Positions 16,588 to 25,388 of a stretch of 64,000 bases of DNA are shown here, in pieces. A program made the position numbers and the translations under genes. The stretch is from JAJFJD01 sp965228425 (GTDB lineage: Bacteria; Pseudomonadota; Alphaproteobacteria; UBA8366). The notes beneath the pieces are model-generated. The model was not told the DNA's origin, made no database searches, and was given only the letters and a program-made list of their open reading frames with translations. Location of the stretch: assembly GCA_965228425.1 (NCBI GenBank), contig OZ245815.1, positions 4,154,001-4,218,000 on the forward strand. Direction: 5' to 3'. How positions within the stretch are numbered: position 1 is the stretch's first letter; every line of letters starts with the position of its first letter.

Positions 16588-17985
16588 GTGCAGCAATCCG
16601 CCGCCAACTCGAATTCACCGGACCGAACCCGGCAGCTCGCCGGCGAGGCGGTCGCCTTGGCACCCGGCGACCTCAGCGCGGAAGATATTGCGCAATTGAA
16701 ACGCCTCCTCTTGGATCATCTGGGCGTCTGCCTGCGCGGCTCGTCGCTGCCCTGGGGCGAGGCACTTAACAAGTGGGCCGAACCGTATGGCACGTCGGGC
16801 CCTTGCGTGATCTTCGGCACGAAATTTCGTGCGCCCCCACCCGTGGCGGCGCTGGTCAATGCGACGGCGGCGCACGGTCTCGAAATGGATGACACCCACG
16901 ATGAATCGATCACCCATCCGGGCGCGGTGGTGATCGCGACGGCATTGGCCGTCGGCAACGCGGAGAACCGCAGCGGCAGCGACATTCTGGCAGCGATCGC
17001 GGCCGGCTATGAGGTGATGGCGCGCATCGGCCCGGCGGCGGATGTCGCCAACATGATCGAGCACGGTTTTCATCCGACCGCTTTGTTCGGCGGCTTCGGC
17101 GCGGCCACGGCGGCCGGCAAGCTGCTGGGGCTCGACGCGGCGGGCCTGTGTTCTGCCTGGGGATTGATGCTTTCGATGGCCGGCGGTTCGATGCAGTTCG
17201 CCGAGGACCCGCACGGCACCACGGTCAAGCGGCTGCACGGCGGCTATGGCGCGCATAACGGCACGATGGCGGCGCAGTTCGCGAAGCTCGGCATCGATGG
17301 GCCGAAGCAAGCCTTCGACGGTACCTACGGTCTGTGCAACATGTACGGTCAGACACCGCAACCGGAAAAGCTGGCCAAAAAATCCAATGCCCGGCTGGAA
17401 ATCCATAACATCAGCATCAAGCCCTACCCCTGCTGCCGGCTGTTCCATTCGACGATCGACGCCCTGTCGGAGACGACCGACGGCATGACCCTTCAGCCCG
17501 ACCAAATCGAGAAGATTCTCGTCGGCGGACCGACGATCATGGTGACGCAACATCTGATGCGGCGGCCGACCAGTGTCATGGCCGCGCAATACAGCCTGCC
17601 CTTTGCGCTCGCCACGAGCCTGTTGAAGAACCCGCACGCCTATGAATCCTATTCGGAAGACCAACTCGACAACGGCGACATCCTCGACCTTGGGGACCGC
17701 GTCGATGCCGTCGTGGAGGACAAACTCGACGACGCCTTCCCGGCCCATTTTGGTAGCTGGGTCGAGGTGACGACGCGCGACGGCGAAATACGCCGGGCCG
17801 ACGTTCTGGACAGCTACGGCACCGCGGCACGCCCGATGCCGGATGAGGCGTTGCGCGACAAGTTCGCCGGTCTGGCGGCCACGGTCATGCCCGACCTCGA
17901 TCCAACGGCGGTGTTCGATGCCATCGATGCATTTCCCGATGCCCCGAATGCCGATTCCTTGGTCGGCTTGTTCGCGCGGACATAA
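16588..17985 (+). CDS. MmgE/PrpD family protein (copy 1 of 5)
   Basis: The 465-residue protein starts at GTG 16588 behind a clear AAGGAG (16575-16580); an ATG 48 bp upstream lacks one. The family marker AAHGLEMDDTHDESITHPGA is near residues 90-110, KPYPCC is conserved in the C-terminal half, and the length is typical. Characterised relatives dehydrate 2-methylcitrate (PrpD) or decarboxylate cis-aconitate; most are uncharacterised. A divergent promoter region of about 195 bp separates it from the CaiB gene. The YrdC-like gene follows in the same direction. Confidence 0.85.
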   Translation: MQQSAANSNSPDRTRQLAGEAVALAPGDLSAEDIAQLKRLLLDHLGVCLRGSSLPWGEALNKWAEPYGTSGPCVIFGTKFRAPPPVAALVNATAAHGLEMDDTHDESITHPGAVVIATALAVGNAENRSGSDILAAIAAGYEVMARIGPAADVANMIEHGFHPTALFGGFGAATAAGKLLGLDAAGLCSAWGLMLSMAGGSMQFAEDPHGTTVKRLHGGYGAHNGTMAAQFAKLGIDGPKQAFDGTYGLCNMYGQTPQPEKLAKKSNARLEIHNISIKPYPCCRLFHSTIDALSETTDGMTLQPDQIEKILVGGPTIMVTQHLMRRPTSVMAAQYSLPFALATSLLKNPHAYESYSEDQLDNGDILDLGDRVDAVVEDKLDDAFPAHFGSWVEVTTRDGEIRRADVLDSYGTAARPMPDEALRDKFAGLAATVMPDLDPTAVFDAIDAFPDAPNADSLVGLFART

Positions 17986-18024
17986 CTTTCTCCTTTAAGT
18001 ACAAGCACAACGACAGGACACCCC

Positions 18025-18711
18025 ATGCCGCTTCTCAACCTGGAAGACGACGCCAACAAAGTGATGGAAACGATTGAGGGTGGCGGCATCGCCGTGCTCC
18101 AACTTGACGTCGCCTACCTCGTATGCGGCAACAAGGCCGACGCCATCGCGCGCATCTTCGAAGCCAAGGGACGCACCTTCGAGAAGCCGAACGGCATGCT
18201 GGCCAATTACGAAATATTCGAGCAATTGCTGATCACGTCGGACAAGGCCAAGGACGTAACTCGTGCTGTTACCCAGGATTTCGACCTGCCGCTCTCGGTC
18301 GTCGCGCCCTTCCGTCCCGACGCGCCGATTCTGGCCGGATTGGAGCCTTTCGCGATCGAACGGTCGACCAAGGCAGGAACGCAGGACATCCTGTTGAATG
18401 CAGGACCGCTGGCCAGGAAACTGGCCGACATGAGTCTAGAGCGGGGAACGCCCGTCCTGGGATCTTCGGCCAACAAGTCGGAAACCGGCAGCAAGTTCCG
18501 CGCTGAGGACGTCGACCCCGAAGTGCGCGATGCCGCGGACCTGATTATCGACTACGGCCTCTGCCGCTATCACAACGCGGTCGGCACCTCGAGCACGATT
18601 ATCGATCTCGCTAATTTCGAGGTGTTGCGTTGGGGCGTCTGTTTCGATCAGATCGCCGACATCCTGCAGCGCTTTTTCAAAATCGAGCTGGCGCCGAGTC
18701 CGCACAGTTAA
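18025..18711 (+). CDS. Divergent YrdC/Sua5-like domain protein
   Basis: The 228-residue protein resembles the YrdC/Sua5/YciO fold: GGGIAVLQLDVAYLV at the position of the FPTDTVYGL strand, GTPVLGSSANKSETG at the place of the SAN.SG motif, and GTSSTIIDL near the end. The usual KxR nucleotide-binding segment is altered (EAKGRTFEKPNGM). Canonical members make threonylcarbamoyl-AMP for tRNA. This one is too divergent and sits alone among catabolic genes, so another role is likely. It begins 39 bp after the MmgE/PrpD stop, probably co-transcribed. Confidence 0.6.
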   Translation: MPLLNLEDDANKVMETIEGGGIAVLQLDVAYLVCGNKADAIARIFEAKGRTFEKPNGMLANYEIFEQLLITSDKAKDVTRAVTQDFDLPLSVVAPFRPDAPILAGLEPFAIERSTKAGTQDILLNAGPLARKLADMSLERGTPVLGSSANKSETGSKFRAEDVDPEVRDAADLIIDYGLCRYHNAVGTSSTIIDLANFEVLRWGVCFDQIADILQRFFKIELAPSPHS

Positions 18712-18730
18712 AGCTGCGCAAAATCCCGGT

Positions 18731-20161
18731 TTAATTCGCCGCGAGGCAGATCGCGCTGTCGAGTTCCAACAGGTCGTCGGCGGTCTCCAGCCCCATGATG
18801 GCTTTGCGAATGCGTTTCGCCCGTCTCGCGCTGACCGCGCGCCGCGCATTGTCCTCGAATTTTTCCGCAACGTCGGTTGCCGAAATCGGACTGAGATCGG
18901 AACCGCGATTGTATTGCTGACTATGGGTCAACTCCCGGCCATCGGCGGTCCGGATCGACACGGCACCGGAAAAATACTCCGGGAACAGCGTTCCATCGGT
19001 GACTTCGTAGCTGACCCGGTCACTCAAACTGGCTATGCCCGGATCGAGGAATGCGGCCGGTTGGATCTCGGTCAAGGTGAAGCGGCCCCGTGTAAGCGCC
19101 GCCGCGATCGTATAGTGGATGCTGAATTGCGATGCATAAGAGTTGTTCGGCCGGCGCTTCCGGTTTTCAGGCTCGCAGATCGCCATCTGATCCTTATGCA
19201 CATAGGCGGTAACGGATTCTATTTCATCAGGATGAAGGTCGTGTTCCTCGCGAAGCGCCAGCGCGCAATCGATAAAAGCATCGTTCCAATTGCATGCGGG
19301 ATACGGCTTGAAGCCGACGTTGATGATCTCCCACTCCTCGCCCAAACCGTAGGTGCAGGCCTCGACATCGGGTTCCGGTTGATCGGTCATGCAATTGTAG
19401 AGGCCGTATTTACCTTCGTAGCAAGTGCGCGGACCGGTAAATCCGTGCCTGGCCCACGCCGCGGACGTAATGCCGTTCGCCGCCGCCAACCCCGGGTGCA
19501 GACGCTTCGACGAGGCACCGTCTGTATGATACTCGCGCATTCCACCGGCCATACTATGGGCCAATCCCTGTGCATGGGAGAGCTGCTGTTCGGTCAGGTC
19601 CATCAGCCGGCCCGCGATCATCGCGCTTGCGTACGTGCCGACAACCGACGTTGAATGGAAGCCGGCAGTATGGAAATCACCGCCGGCCGCTTTGGCGATC
19701 CGAGTGCCGACCTCAATGCCCACAAGATAGGCCGCCAAGGCATCCCGCCCGCTCTTTCGACCCGCCAGCGCCGCCGCCAGCATCGTCGGGACGGCGCTCG
19801 ACGAGGCATGATATATCCCCGCCGTATAGGTATCGTCGAAGGCAAGGCCGTGGATCAGTGCACCGTTCACCATGGCAGCGTCGCGCATCGGCAACCGCGC
19901 TGACATCCCGATGACCGGCGAGGATCCTTCGTCGGCCAAGCCGCGCGCGGCCATCAACGCACGCTGTGCAAATTCCCGTGTCGTCGACGCCAGGGCGATC
20001 CCAATACTGTCCAAGAGATGCAGCTTTGCAAGATATACAACGTCATTGGGCACACGCTCGATATCGAAAGTCGCCGCATATTCGGCGAACCTCTCCGAAA
20101 CCGACGTCGATCCCGCGCCGATATTGCGCTGAAATACAGCGGGCTTGATGACCGTACTCAT
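18731..20161 (-). CDS. MmgE/PrpD family protein (copy 2 of 5)
   Basis: The 476-residue protein carries the family segment IHGLAFDDTYTAGIYHASS where other copies have the HG.E.DD...HPG motif, plus FKPYPACNWNDAFIDCAL. It is convergent with the YrdC-like gene (19 bp apart). GGAGA lies 9 nt upstream of the ATG. An AT-rich inverted repeat sits about 50 bp upstream of the start, in the divergent region shared with the flavoprotein gene at 20515. Enzymatic role unknown. Confidence 0.85.
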   Translation of the reverse strand: MSTVIKPAVFQRNIGAGSTSVSERFAEYAATFDIERVPNDVVYLAKLHLLDSIGIALASTTREFAQRALMAARGLADEGSSPVIGMSARLPMRDAAMVNGALIHGLAFDDTYTAGIYHASSSAVPTMLAAALAGRKSGRDALAAYLVGIEVGTRIAKAAGGDFHTAGFHSTSVVGTYASAMIAGRLMDLTEQQLSHAQGLAHSMAGGMREYHTDGASSKRLHPGLAAANGITSAAWARHGFTGPRTCYEGKYGLYNCMTDQPEPDVEACTYGLGEEWEIINVGFKPYPACNWNDAFIDCALALREEHDLHPDEIESVTAYVHKDQMAICEPENRKRRPNNSYASQFSIHYTIAAALTRGRFTLTEIQPAAFLDPGIASLSDRVSYEVTDGTLFPEYFSGAVSIRTADGRELTHSQQYNRGSDLSPISATDVAEKFEDNARRAVSARRAKRIRKAIMGLETADDLLELDSAICLAAN

Positions 20162-20514
20162 AAGAAATATCTCCTTCGCCCCATATCCGCGCAGTATACG
20201 CCAAGATTAATTTAAAAATGAGAAAAAAAGTCTCATTTTTATACAACCGTTCGGGGAAACTACAACCCGCGAAAATGGAGAGATAGCGGAGTTGCAACAG
20301 CCAGCACAATAGATTTTCGAGCCGATGTCCCGGGCCGGGATTCTCGACAATTATCATCGCGACGTTACGTTTTCCGCGGCATCGGTCGCCCCGCTGCGTC
20401 TTTCGCCGCCTAATCCGCGCGAGGCGAACTTGACACGACCGGGCACGGAACGATGCAATAAGTGACGTTTTCGAACAATTTCCTAATCCACCGCAAGATA
20501 CGAGGCTCCGTCGA
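20162..20514. promoter_or_regulatory. Divergent intergenic region with AT-rich promoter zone
   Basis: This 353-bp spacer lies between head-to-head genes. The 90 bp next to the MmgE/PrpD start are strongly AT-rich and contain a perfect inverted repeat (20214-20240). The remaining part is GC-rich and shows no ORF with a plausible ribosome-binding site. Promoters for both flanking genes are expected here. Confidence 0.45.
20214..20240. promoter_or_regulatory. Perfect AT-rich inverted repeat, possible operator or hairpin
   Basis: Arms AAAAATGAGA (20214-20223) and TCTCATTTTT (20231-20240) are exact reverse complements around a 7-nt A-rich centre. It is about 50 bp upstream of the MmgE/PrpD ATG, a position suiting an operator. 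The flanking A and T tracts would also let it act as a terminator in either direction. Confidence 0.45.
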
Positions 20515-22068
20515 ATGCCCAAAAACAACATGCCGCCAAAGACCGTCGACTCCTTCGACGAAATCTTCGATGTGATCGTCGTCGGCTTCGGCTATGCGGG
20601 CGGGGTGGCCGCGATCGACGCGCATGACGCAGGTGCAAATGTCCTGTTGATCGAGAAGATGAATGCGCCCGGCGGCATCTCAATTTGCGCCGGCGGCGGC
20701 ATCCGCTTGTCGAAAAACCGCGACTCGGCGCTCAGCTATTTCGAGGCGACCAACGACGGGACGACACCGCGCAATGTCCACGAAGCCTTCGTCGATGAGA
20801 TGATGGGGCTACAGGACTATGTCAGTGACCTCGCCAAGGTAAACGATGGCGAGATCGTGCTTATCGACCGACCGGGCAATTATCCCTTCCCCGGCCATGA
20901 CGACATGTTTTTCCTTGAGATCGGTGATATTCCCGGCTTCGACGGGATCACCGCCTATCCCAGCGCCCGGTCGCACCGCAACGGCACGAAAATGTTCAAG
21001 GTGCTGCACGACAATGTCAACGAACGCGGCATCGAGGTTCGCCTCGGCACCGCCGCACAACGGCTGATCACGGACAACGGCAACGAGGTGCGCGGCCTGT
21101 GGGTCGACGGACCGGACGGGCGAAAGGCGATCGGCGCGCGCCGTGGCGTGATCCTCGCCTGCGGCGGGTTCGAAGCCAACTACGAGATGCAACGCCAGTA
21201 TTGGCAGGTCTACCCGGTCATCACGGCCGCCTACCGCGGCAATACCGGCGACGGCATCCAGATGGCGCTCGATGTCGGCGCCGACCTTTGGCATATGTGG
21301 CACTATCACGGTTCCTACGGGTTTCGGCATCCGGATCCGGACTATCCCTTCTCGATCCGCATGAAGCGCCTGCCGGACTGGACCCCGACCGTAAAGGAGC
21401 CCGAGGTGGAAATGGCGTGGATTCTCGTCGACAAGGGCGGCAAGCGGTTCATGAACGAATACTCGCCCTACGCACAGGACACCGGGCACCGCCCGCTCGA
21501 TTACTACGACACGGTGACCAATTCCTTCCCGTATGTGCCGTGCCATATGATCGTCGACGAGGTGGGCCGCAGCCGCTATCCGCTCGGCACCACGATCTTC
21601 AACGATACCGAGATCGAGCCCTATTTCTGGAGCGACGACAACCTGAAGGAAGTCGAGAACGGGATTTTGAAGAAAGCCGATTCCCTGGAGGAATTGGCGG
21701 CCCTGCTGGACTGCGATGCCGTCACGTTGAAGGCCACGATCGACAAATGGAACGCCGCCTGCGAAAGCGGCACGGATGCCGACTTCGGGCGCAGCCCCAA
21801 GACGATGATGCCGATCAAGGAGCCACCCTTCTATACCGGCCTGATCTGGCCAGTCGTGTCCAACACCCAAGGCGGCCCGGTCCATGACGAACGGAACCGG
21901 GTGATGAACCCCTACGGCGAGCCGATCCCGCGCCTTTTCGAGGCCGGGGAGTGCGGCGGCATCTGGGGCTTCCTCTACTGCGGCGGCGCCAATCTGACCG
22001 AATGTTTCGTCGGCGGCCGGATCGCCGGACGCGAGGCGGCCGCTCTGTCCCCCTGGAACGACGGCTGA
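20515..22068 (+). CDS. FAD-dependent flavoprotein of the fumarate reductase / ketosteroid dehydrogenase type
   Basis: The 517-residue FAD_binding_2 protein has the dinucleotide motif VGFGYAGGVAAIDAHDAG near residues 23-40, LLIEK at the end of the second strand, GVILACGGFEAN, and the C-terminal FAD segment LFEAGECGGIWGFLYCGGANLTECFVGGRIAG. Relatives reduce fumarate or urocanate or dehydrogenate 3-ketosteroids. No covalent-flavin or cytochrome domain and no signal peptide are seen, so it is probably cytoplasmic. It is a single-gene unit. Substrate unknown. Confidence 0.83.
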   Translation: MPKNNMPPKTVDSFDEIFDVIVVGFGYAGGVAAIDAHDAGANVLLIEKMNAPGGISICAGGGIRLSKNRDSALSYFEATNDGTTPRNVHEAFVDEMMGLQDYVSDLAKVNDGEIVLIDRPGNYPFPGHDDMFFLEIGDIPGFDGITAYPSARSHRNGTKMFKVLHDNVNERGIEVRLGTAAQRLITDNGNEVRGLWVDGPDGRKAIGARRGVILACGGFEANYEMQRQYWQVYPVITAAYRGNTGDGIQMALDVGADLWHMWHYHGSYGFRHPDPDYPFSIRMKRLPDWTPTVKEPEVEMAWILVDKGGKRFMNEYSPYAQDTGHRPLDYYDTVTNSFPYVPCHMIVDEVGRSRYPLGTTIFNDTEIEPYFWSDDNLKEVENGILKKADSLEELAALLDCDAVTLKATIDKWNAACESGTDADFGRSPKTMMPIKEPPFYTGLIWPVVSNTQGGPVHDERNRVMNPYGEPIPRLFEAGECGGIWGFLYCGGANLTECFVGGRIAGREAAALSPWNDG

Positions 22069-22447
22069 AAACGCCCGTATCCGACACGGCGGGCAAATTT
22101 CACAGTCTCGCCGTAATTTCGCCCAATCTGCCGCCTACCGTTTCCAAGCTTGAGGATTCGAGAGTCAGAGACTGAATCTGACTAGCACATGTGATCCAAG
22201 AGACAGGGTTCGACGTACACGATCTTGGGGTTTGGTATTCCGCAACGCATGGTCGCTCACGCACCCATCCTGAGGGGCCTCGTTGCGGGAACTTCCCTGG
22301 CGGCCAATTCCCTCAATAGCCTTTGGTCGTCCCGGACGTGTCCTGGCTGCTTGTATTTGTTAAGCGGAAAGGTGTTCCGGACTGTGGAGGCCTCGTTGTA
22401 AATAGGCGGACAACGGGGCCTCCCTTCATTTGGGATCCGCGCTTCGC
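22069..22447. other. Non-coding spacer between convergent flavoprotein genes
   Basis: About 380 bp without a convincing gene. It contains a GC-rich stem-loop next to the stop of the minus-strand gene (22386-22423). Open frames through the region lack ribosome-binding sites and recognisable motifs. Confidence 0.5.
22386..22423. terminator. Stem-loop terminator candidate between convergent genes
   Basis: Left arm GGAGGCCTCGTTGT (22386-22399) and right arm ACAACGGGGCCTCC (22410-22423) pair over 14 bp with one G-T wobble around a 10-nt loop. It lies 25 bp beyond the stop of the minus-strand oxidoreductase. No strong T tract follows on either strand. Confidence 0.5.
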
Positions 22448-23578
22448 CTACGCCGACGGGTCCGCCGCGCCATCGACCGTATTGAACCGGTCCACGCGGA
22501 ACGCCTCGATCGGCAAGGGCGTCTCCCCGTCCACGATGAGTTCCGACGTGATACGGCCGACGATCGGCCCCATCTGAAATCCATGCGCGGAAAAACCGAA
22601 GGAATGGAAAGCGTTCGGCGCATTCCGGCTTGGCCCGATGACAGGGATCTGATCCGGCATGATGCCCTCGATCCCGGACCAGCAACGCACGATCGGCACA
22701 TCCCGCATATGCGGGAAGACATCGACGACGGTACGGGCGCTCAATTTCAATCCCTTGAAATTAAGTGTCGTCGTCTCCGCGTCCCGGTCCGCGACGCCGC
22801 GGTGCCCACCGCCGATCACCACGGTGCCGTTCGCGCCTTGCTTGAACGAGAGCGGCCGCCCGGCCAGTCCGACGACCGGGTCCAGGAAAGGCGGCACCGG
22901 CGCGGTGACCATCATCATCGGTGCCTCGGGGGACAGCGGTACGGCATCTCCCATCATCGCCGCCAATTGATCGCCCCACGCACCGGCGCTGTTGACCAGC
23001 GTCTCAGCCTCGAACCGGCCGATCGATGTGCCGACTTCCCAATGGTCACCCTTGCGGTCGATCCCCAGGACGCGGACGCCCTCGTGTAATGTGACACCCA
23101 ACGCGACGGCCTTTTGTCGGAACGACCATGTCGTGCGATAGGGGTTGGCGAATCCGTCGCGCCGCGCAACCACCCCGCCGACGCAGTGATCGGCCACCGC
23201 CGGGCAAAGCCGGCGCAATTCCGCCCGATCGATTATTTCCTCATGATCGAAGCCGAGTGACCGAACCATCGACGCGCGCTTCTCCAAGTCGGCCAGTTCG
23301 GCGTCGTTCTCGGCGATCTTGACCTGCCCGCTGGCCTGAAAGCCGCAATCGTTGTCGACCAGAGATTCGATGCGATGCCAAATCTCCATGCTTTCCACTG
23401 ACAGCGGGATTTCCGCCGGATGCCGCCCCAGCCGCCGCACGCCGCCCGCATTTACGCCGGACGCATGCCGGCCTGCCGCGTTCTTTTCGAGCAGCAGGAC
23501 CGACTTGCCGCGCATCGCCAGATGCAGCGCGGCCGAACAACCATGCAATCCCGCACCCACGACGATGACGTCATACAT
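22448..23578 (-). CDS. FAD-dependent amine/amino-acid oxidoreductase (DAO family)
   Basis: The 376-residue protein of the D-amino-acid oxidase / sarcosine oxidase family has the FAD motif VVGAGLHGCSAALHLAMRG at residues 6-24, LLLEK, and the flavin-contacting ASGVNAGGVR segment. A GTVVIGGGHRG strand and a closing HGFQMGPIVGR motif follow. It should oxidise a C-N or C-O bond of a small amino or hydroxy acid and pass electrons to O2 or an acceptor. It is followed by a stem-loop. Its start is 77 bp from the stop of the carboxyltransferase gene upstream. Confidence 0.85.
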   Translation of the reverse strand: MYDVIVVGAGLHGCSAALHLAMRGKSVLLLEKNAAGRHASGVNAGGVRRLGRHPAEIPLSVESMEIWHRIESLVDNDCGFQASGQVKIAENDAELADLEKRASMVRSLGFDHEEIIDRAELRRLCPAVADHCVGGVVARRDGFANPYRTTWSFRQKAVALGVTLHEGVRVLGIDRKGDHWEVGTSIGRFEAETLVNSAGAWGDQLAAMMGDAVPLSPEAPMMMVTAPVPPFLDPVVGLAGRPLSFKQGANGTVVIGGGHRGVADRDAETTTLNFKGLKLSARTVVDVFPHMRDVPIVRCWSGIEGIMPDQIPVIGPSRNAPNAFHSFGFSAHGFQMGPIVGRITSELIVDGETPLPIEAFRVDRFNTVDGAADPSA

Positions 23579-23655
23579 ACCGACCCTCCCTGAGCAACGT
23601 CGGCAATGGTACCGCTAAACGCAGTCGACGTCCGGCTTTCGTTTCACGACGCCGA

Positions 23656-25206
23656 TCACGGCCGCATCGTGCGGCTTACCTCGCCAACCTGCGTCTTTGT
23701 CACCGCGTAGGCCTCTTCGACCCAATCGCATAAAATCGAACGGGTCTCCCGCGGGTCGATGATATCGATGACCGAGAACTTCTCGGCGGTGCGGAACGGC
23801 GAGGTGAATTTGGAATAGTGTTTTTCCAGTTCCGCAAGCCGGGCGTCCGGATCATCGGCCGCTTCCAATTCCTTGCGGTGGGCAGCCCATATACCCCCCT
23901 CCAAGGGGATCGACCCCCAATAGGCCGAGGGCCAGGCGAAACGCAAATTGACCGAACGCTTGCGCCCATGCATGCCGCCCGCCAATCCGAACGCGCGGCG
24001 CATGATGATCGACACCCAGGGCGTCTGGCTCTGTTCGATTGCGCCCAGGCATTTCATCACCGCGCCGATCGTACCCGAGCTTTCCGCCGCCATCCCGGGC
24101 ATGACGCCCGGCTGGTCGGTGAAGTTGACGATCGGAATGTGGAAGGTATCGCAGAGGTCGACGAATTTCTCGACCTTGATCGCCGACGACCGGGTCATCG
24201 CGCCGCCCGACCGCATCGGATCGTTCGCCATGACGCCGACGGTGTAACCGTCCAACCGGGCCAGACAGCACACCGTCGACGGGCCGTTGAACCGGCCGAT
24301 CTCGAATATCGAGCCCTTATCGAGCACCATGTCGAGGATATCGCGCACCTTGTAGACCTGCCGGCGGTTGCGCGGAATTACGGTCAGCAGCTCTTCCTCG
24401 GCGCGTTCCGGATCGTCGCCGCTCGGCTTGCGCTCCGGCACGGCATAGACATTGGTCGGCAAATAGGACAGGAACCGCTGGACCTGCTCGATGGCGTCGT
24501 CCTCGTTGTTCGCCACATTGTTGACCGCGCCACCGTCCCCCGCCTGAACCTTCCAGCCACCGAGGTCGTTCTTGTCGATATCCTCTCGCAGCGCCGCCTT
24601 GACCACGGGCGGGCCGGCCGCGAAAACCTGGCTGGTGTCCTTGACCATTACCGAGAAATGCGATGCACAGACCTTGATCGCGCCAAGCCCGGCGCAGGAC
24701 CCGAGCGCCACGCCGACCACCGGCACCGTCCCCATGAGCTGCATGACCGGCCAGGTCGGGTAACCGGGAATCTTGGTCGATCCCATCTGTTCCAACAGTT
24801 TCACGCTGCCGCCCGCCGTGTCGACCAGCCGCACCAGCGGCATCTGCATCTCATGCGCGTAGCGCTCGGCATAGACCCATTTGTCGGAAATCGTGGCTTC
24901 CGACGAGCCGCCGCGGATCGTGAAATCGTCCGCCGAGACGACGACCCGCCGGCCTTCGATCTTGCCCCGGCCCATGATCGCGTTGGACGGCGTCGAATCG
25001 ACGAAATTGCCGTCGGCGTCATATTCGGCCTTGCCAGAAATCATACCGAGTTCCCGGTAGGTGCCGTCATCCAGCAGCTTGTCCACCCGCTCGCGCACGG
25101 TGTATTTGCCGAGCTTATGCTGATAGTCGATACCCTTTTGGCCGCCCAGTTTCCGGGCGTTTTCACGGCGTTGATTCAGTTCGTCTACTTCGGTTTTCCA
25201 GCTCAT
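23656..25206 (-). CDS. Acyl-CoA carboxylase beta-type carboxyltransferase
   Basis: The 516-residue protein starts at MSWKTEVDEL. Both carboxyltransferase crotonase halves are present: an N-terminal half with IMGRGKIEGRRVVVSADDFT and LVRLVDTAGGSVKLLEQMG, and a C-terminal half with VGVMANDPMRSGGAMTRSSA, VNFTDQPGVMPG and RRAFGLAGGMHG. Family members move CO2 between carboxybiotin and an acyl-CoA (propionyl-, methylcrotonyl- or geranyl-CoA carboxylases) or act in biotin-dependent decarboxylases. No biotin carboxylase, biotin carrier or decarboxylase pump is in the window, so the partner must be elsewhere. The gene is divergent from the acyl-CoA synthetase pair at 25389. Confidence 0.87.
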   Translation of the reverse strand: MSWKTEVDELNQRRENARKLGGQKGIDYQHKLGKYTVRERVDKLLDDGTYRELGMISGKAEYDADGNFVDSTPSNAIMGRGKIEGRRVVVSADDFTIRGGSSEATISDKWVYAERYAHEMQMPLVRLVDTAGGSVKLLEQMGSTKIPGYPTWPVMQLMGTVPVVGVALGSCAGLGAIKVCASHFSVMVKDTSQVFAAGPPVVKAALREDIDKNDLGGWKVQAGDGGAVNNVANNEDDAIEQVQRFLSYLPTNVYAVPERKPSGDDPERAEEELLTVIPRNRRQVYKVRDILDMVLDKGSIFEIGRFNGPSTVCCLARLDGYTVGVMANDPMRSGGAMTRSSAIKVEKFVDLCDTFHIPIVNFTDQPGVMPGMAAESSGTIGAVMKCLGAIEQSQTPWVSIIMRRAFGLAGGMHGRKRSVNLRFAWPSAYWGSIPLEGGIWAAHRKELEAADDPDARLAELEKHYSKFTSPFRTAEKFSVIDIIDPRETRSILCDWVEEAYAVTKTQVGEVSRTMRP

Positions 25207-25388
25207 GGGTTCCGTTGTCTTTTCGATTGGATTGCAGTAGGACAACCATTCCCGTATTGGGGCCGTCCTGGCCCCGCGTTTTGACGGCGGAGCGGTGAGA
25301 TGCATCCTAGAGTCAGCATTTCATCCCGACCGCCGTCAAGCGCAGCACCCAAAACGCACCGTCGGCCAACGAATTAAAGGAGAGAACC

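Noticed and set aside
18025..18711. Annotation as the housekeeping TsaC/Sua5 tRNA enzyme
   Set aside because: The KxR segment and N-terminal strand are too altered and the context is catabolic, so only a YrdC-like domain is claimed.
22257..22685. Minus-strand ORF running into the DAO-family gene
   Set aside because: It is a different frame over the end of the oxidoreductase gene with no motif or start signal.
23818..25284. 488-codon plus-strand ORF opposite the carboxyltransferase gene
   Set aside because: It is an antisense shadow of a well-supported GC-rich gene, has His/Arg/Pro-rich composition and no family motifs.
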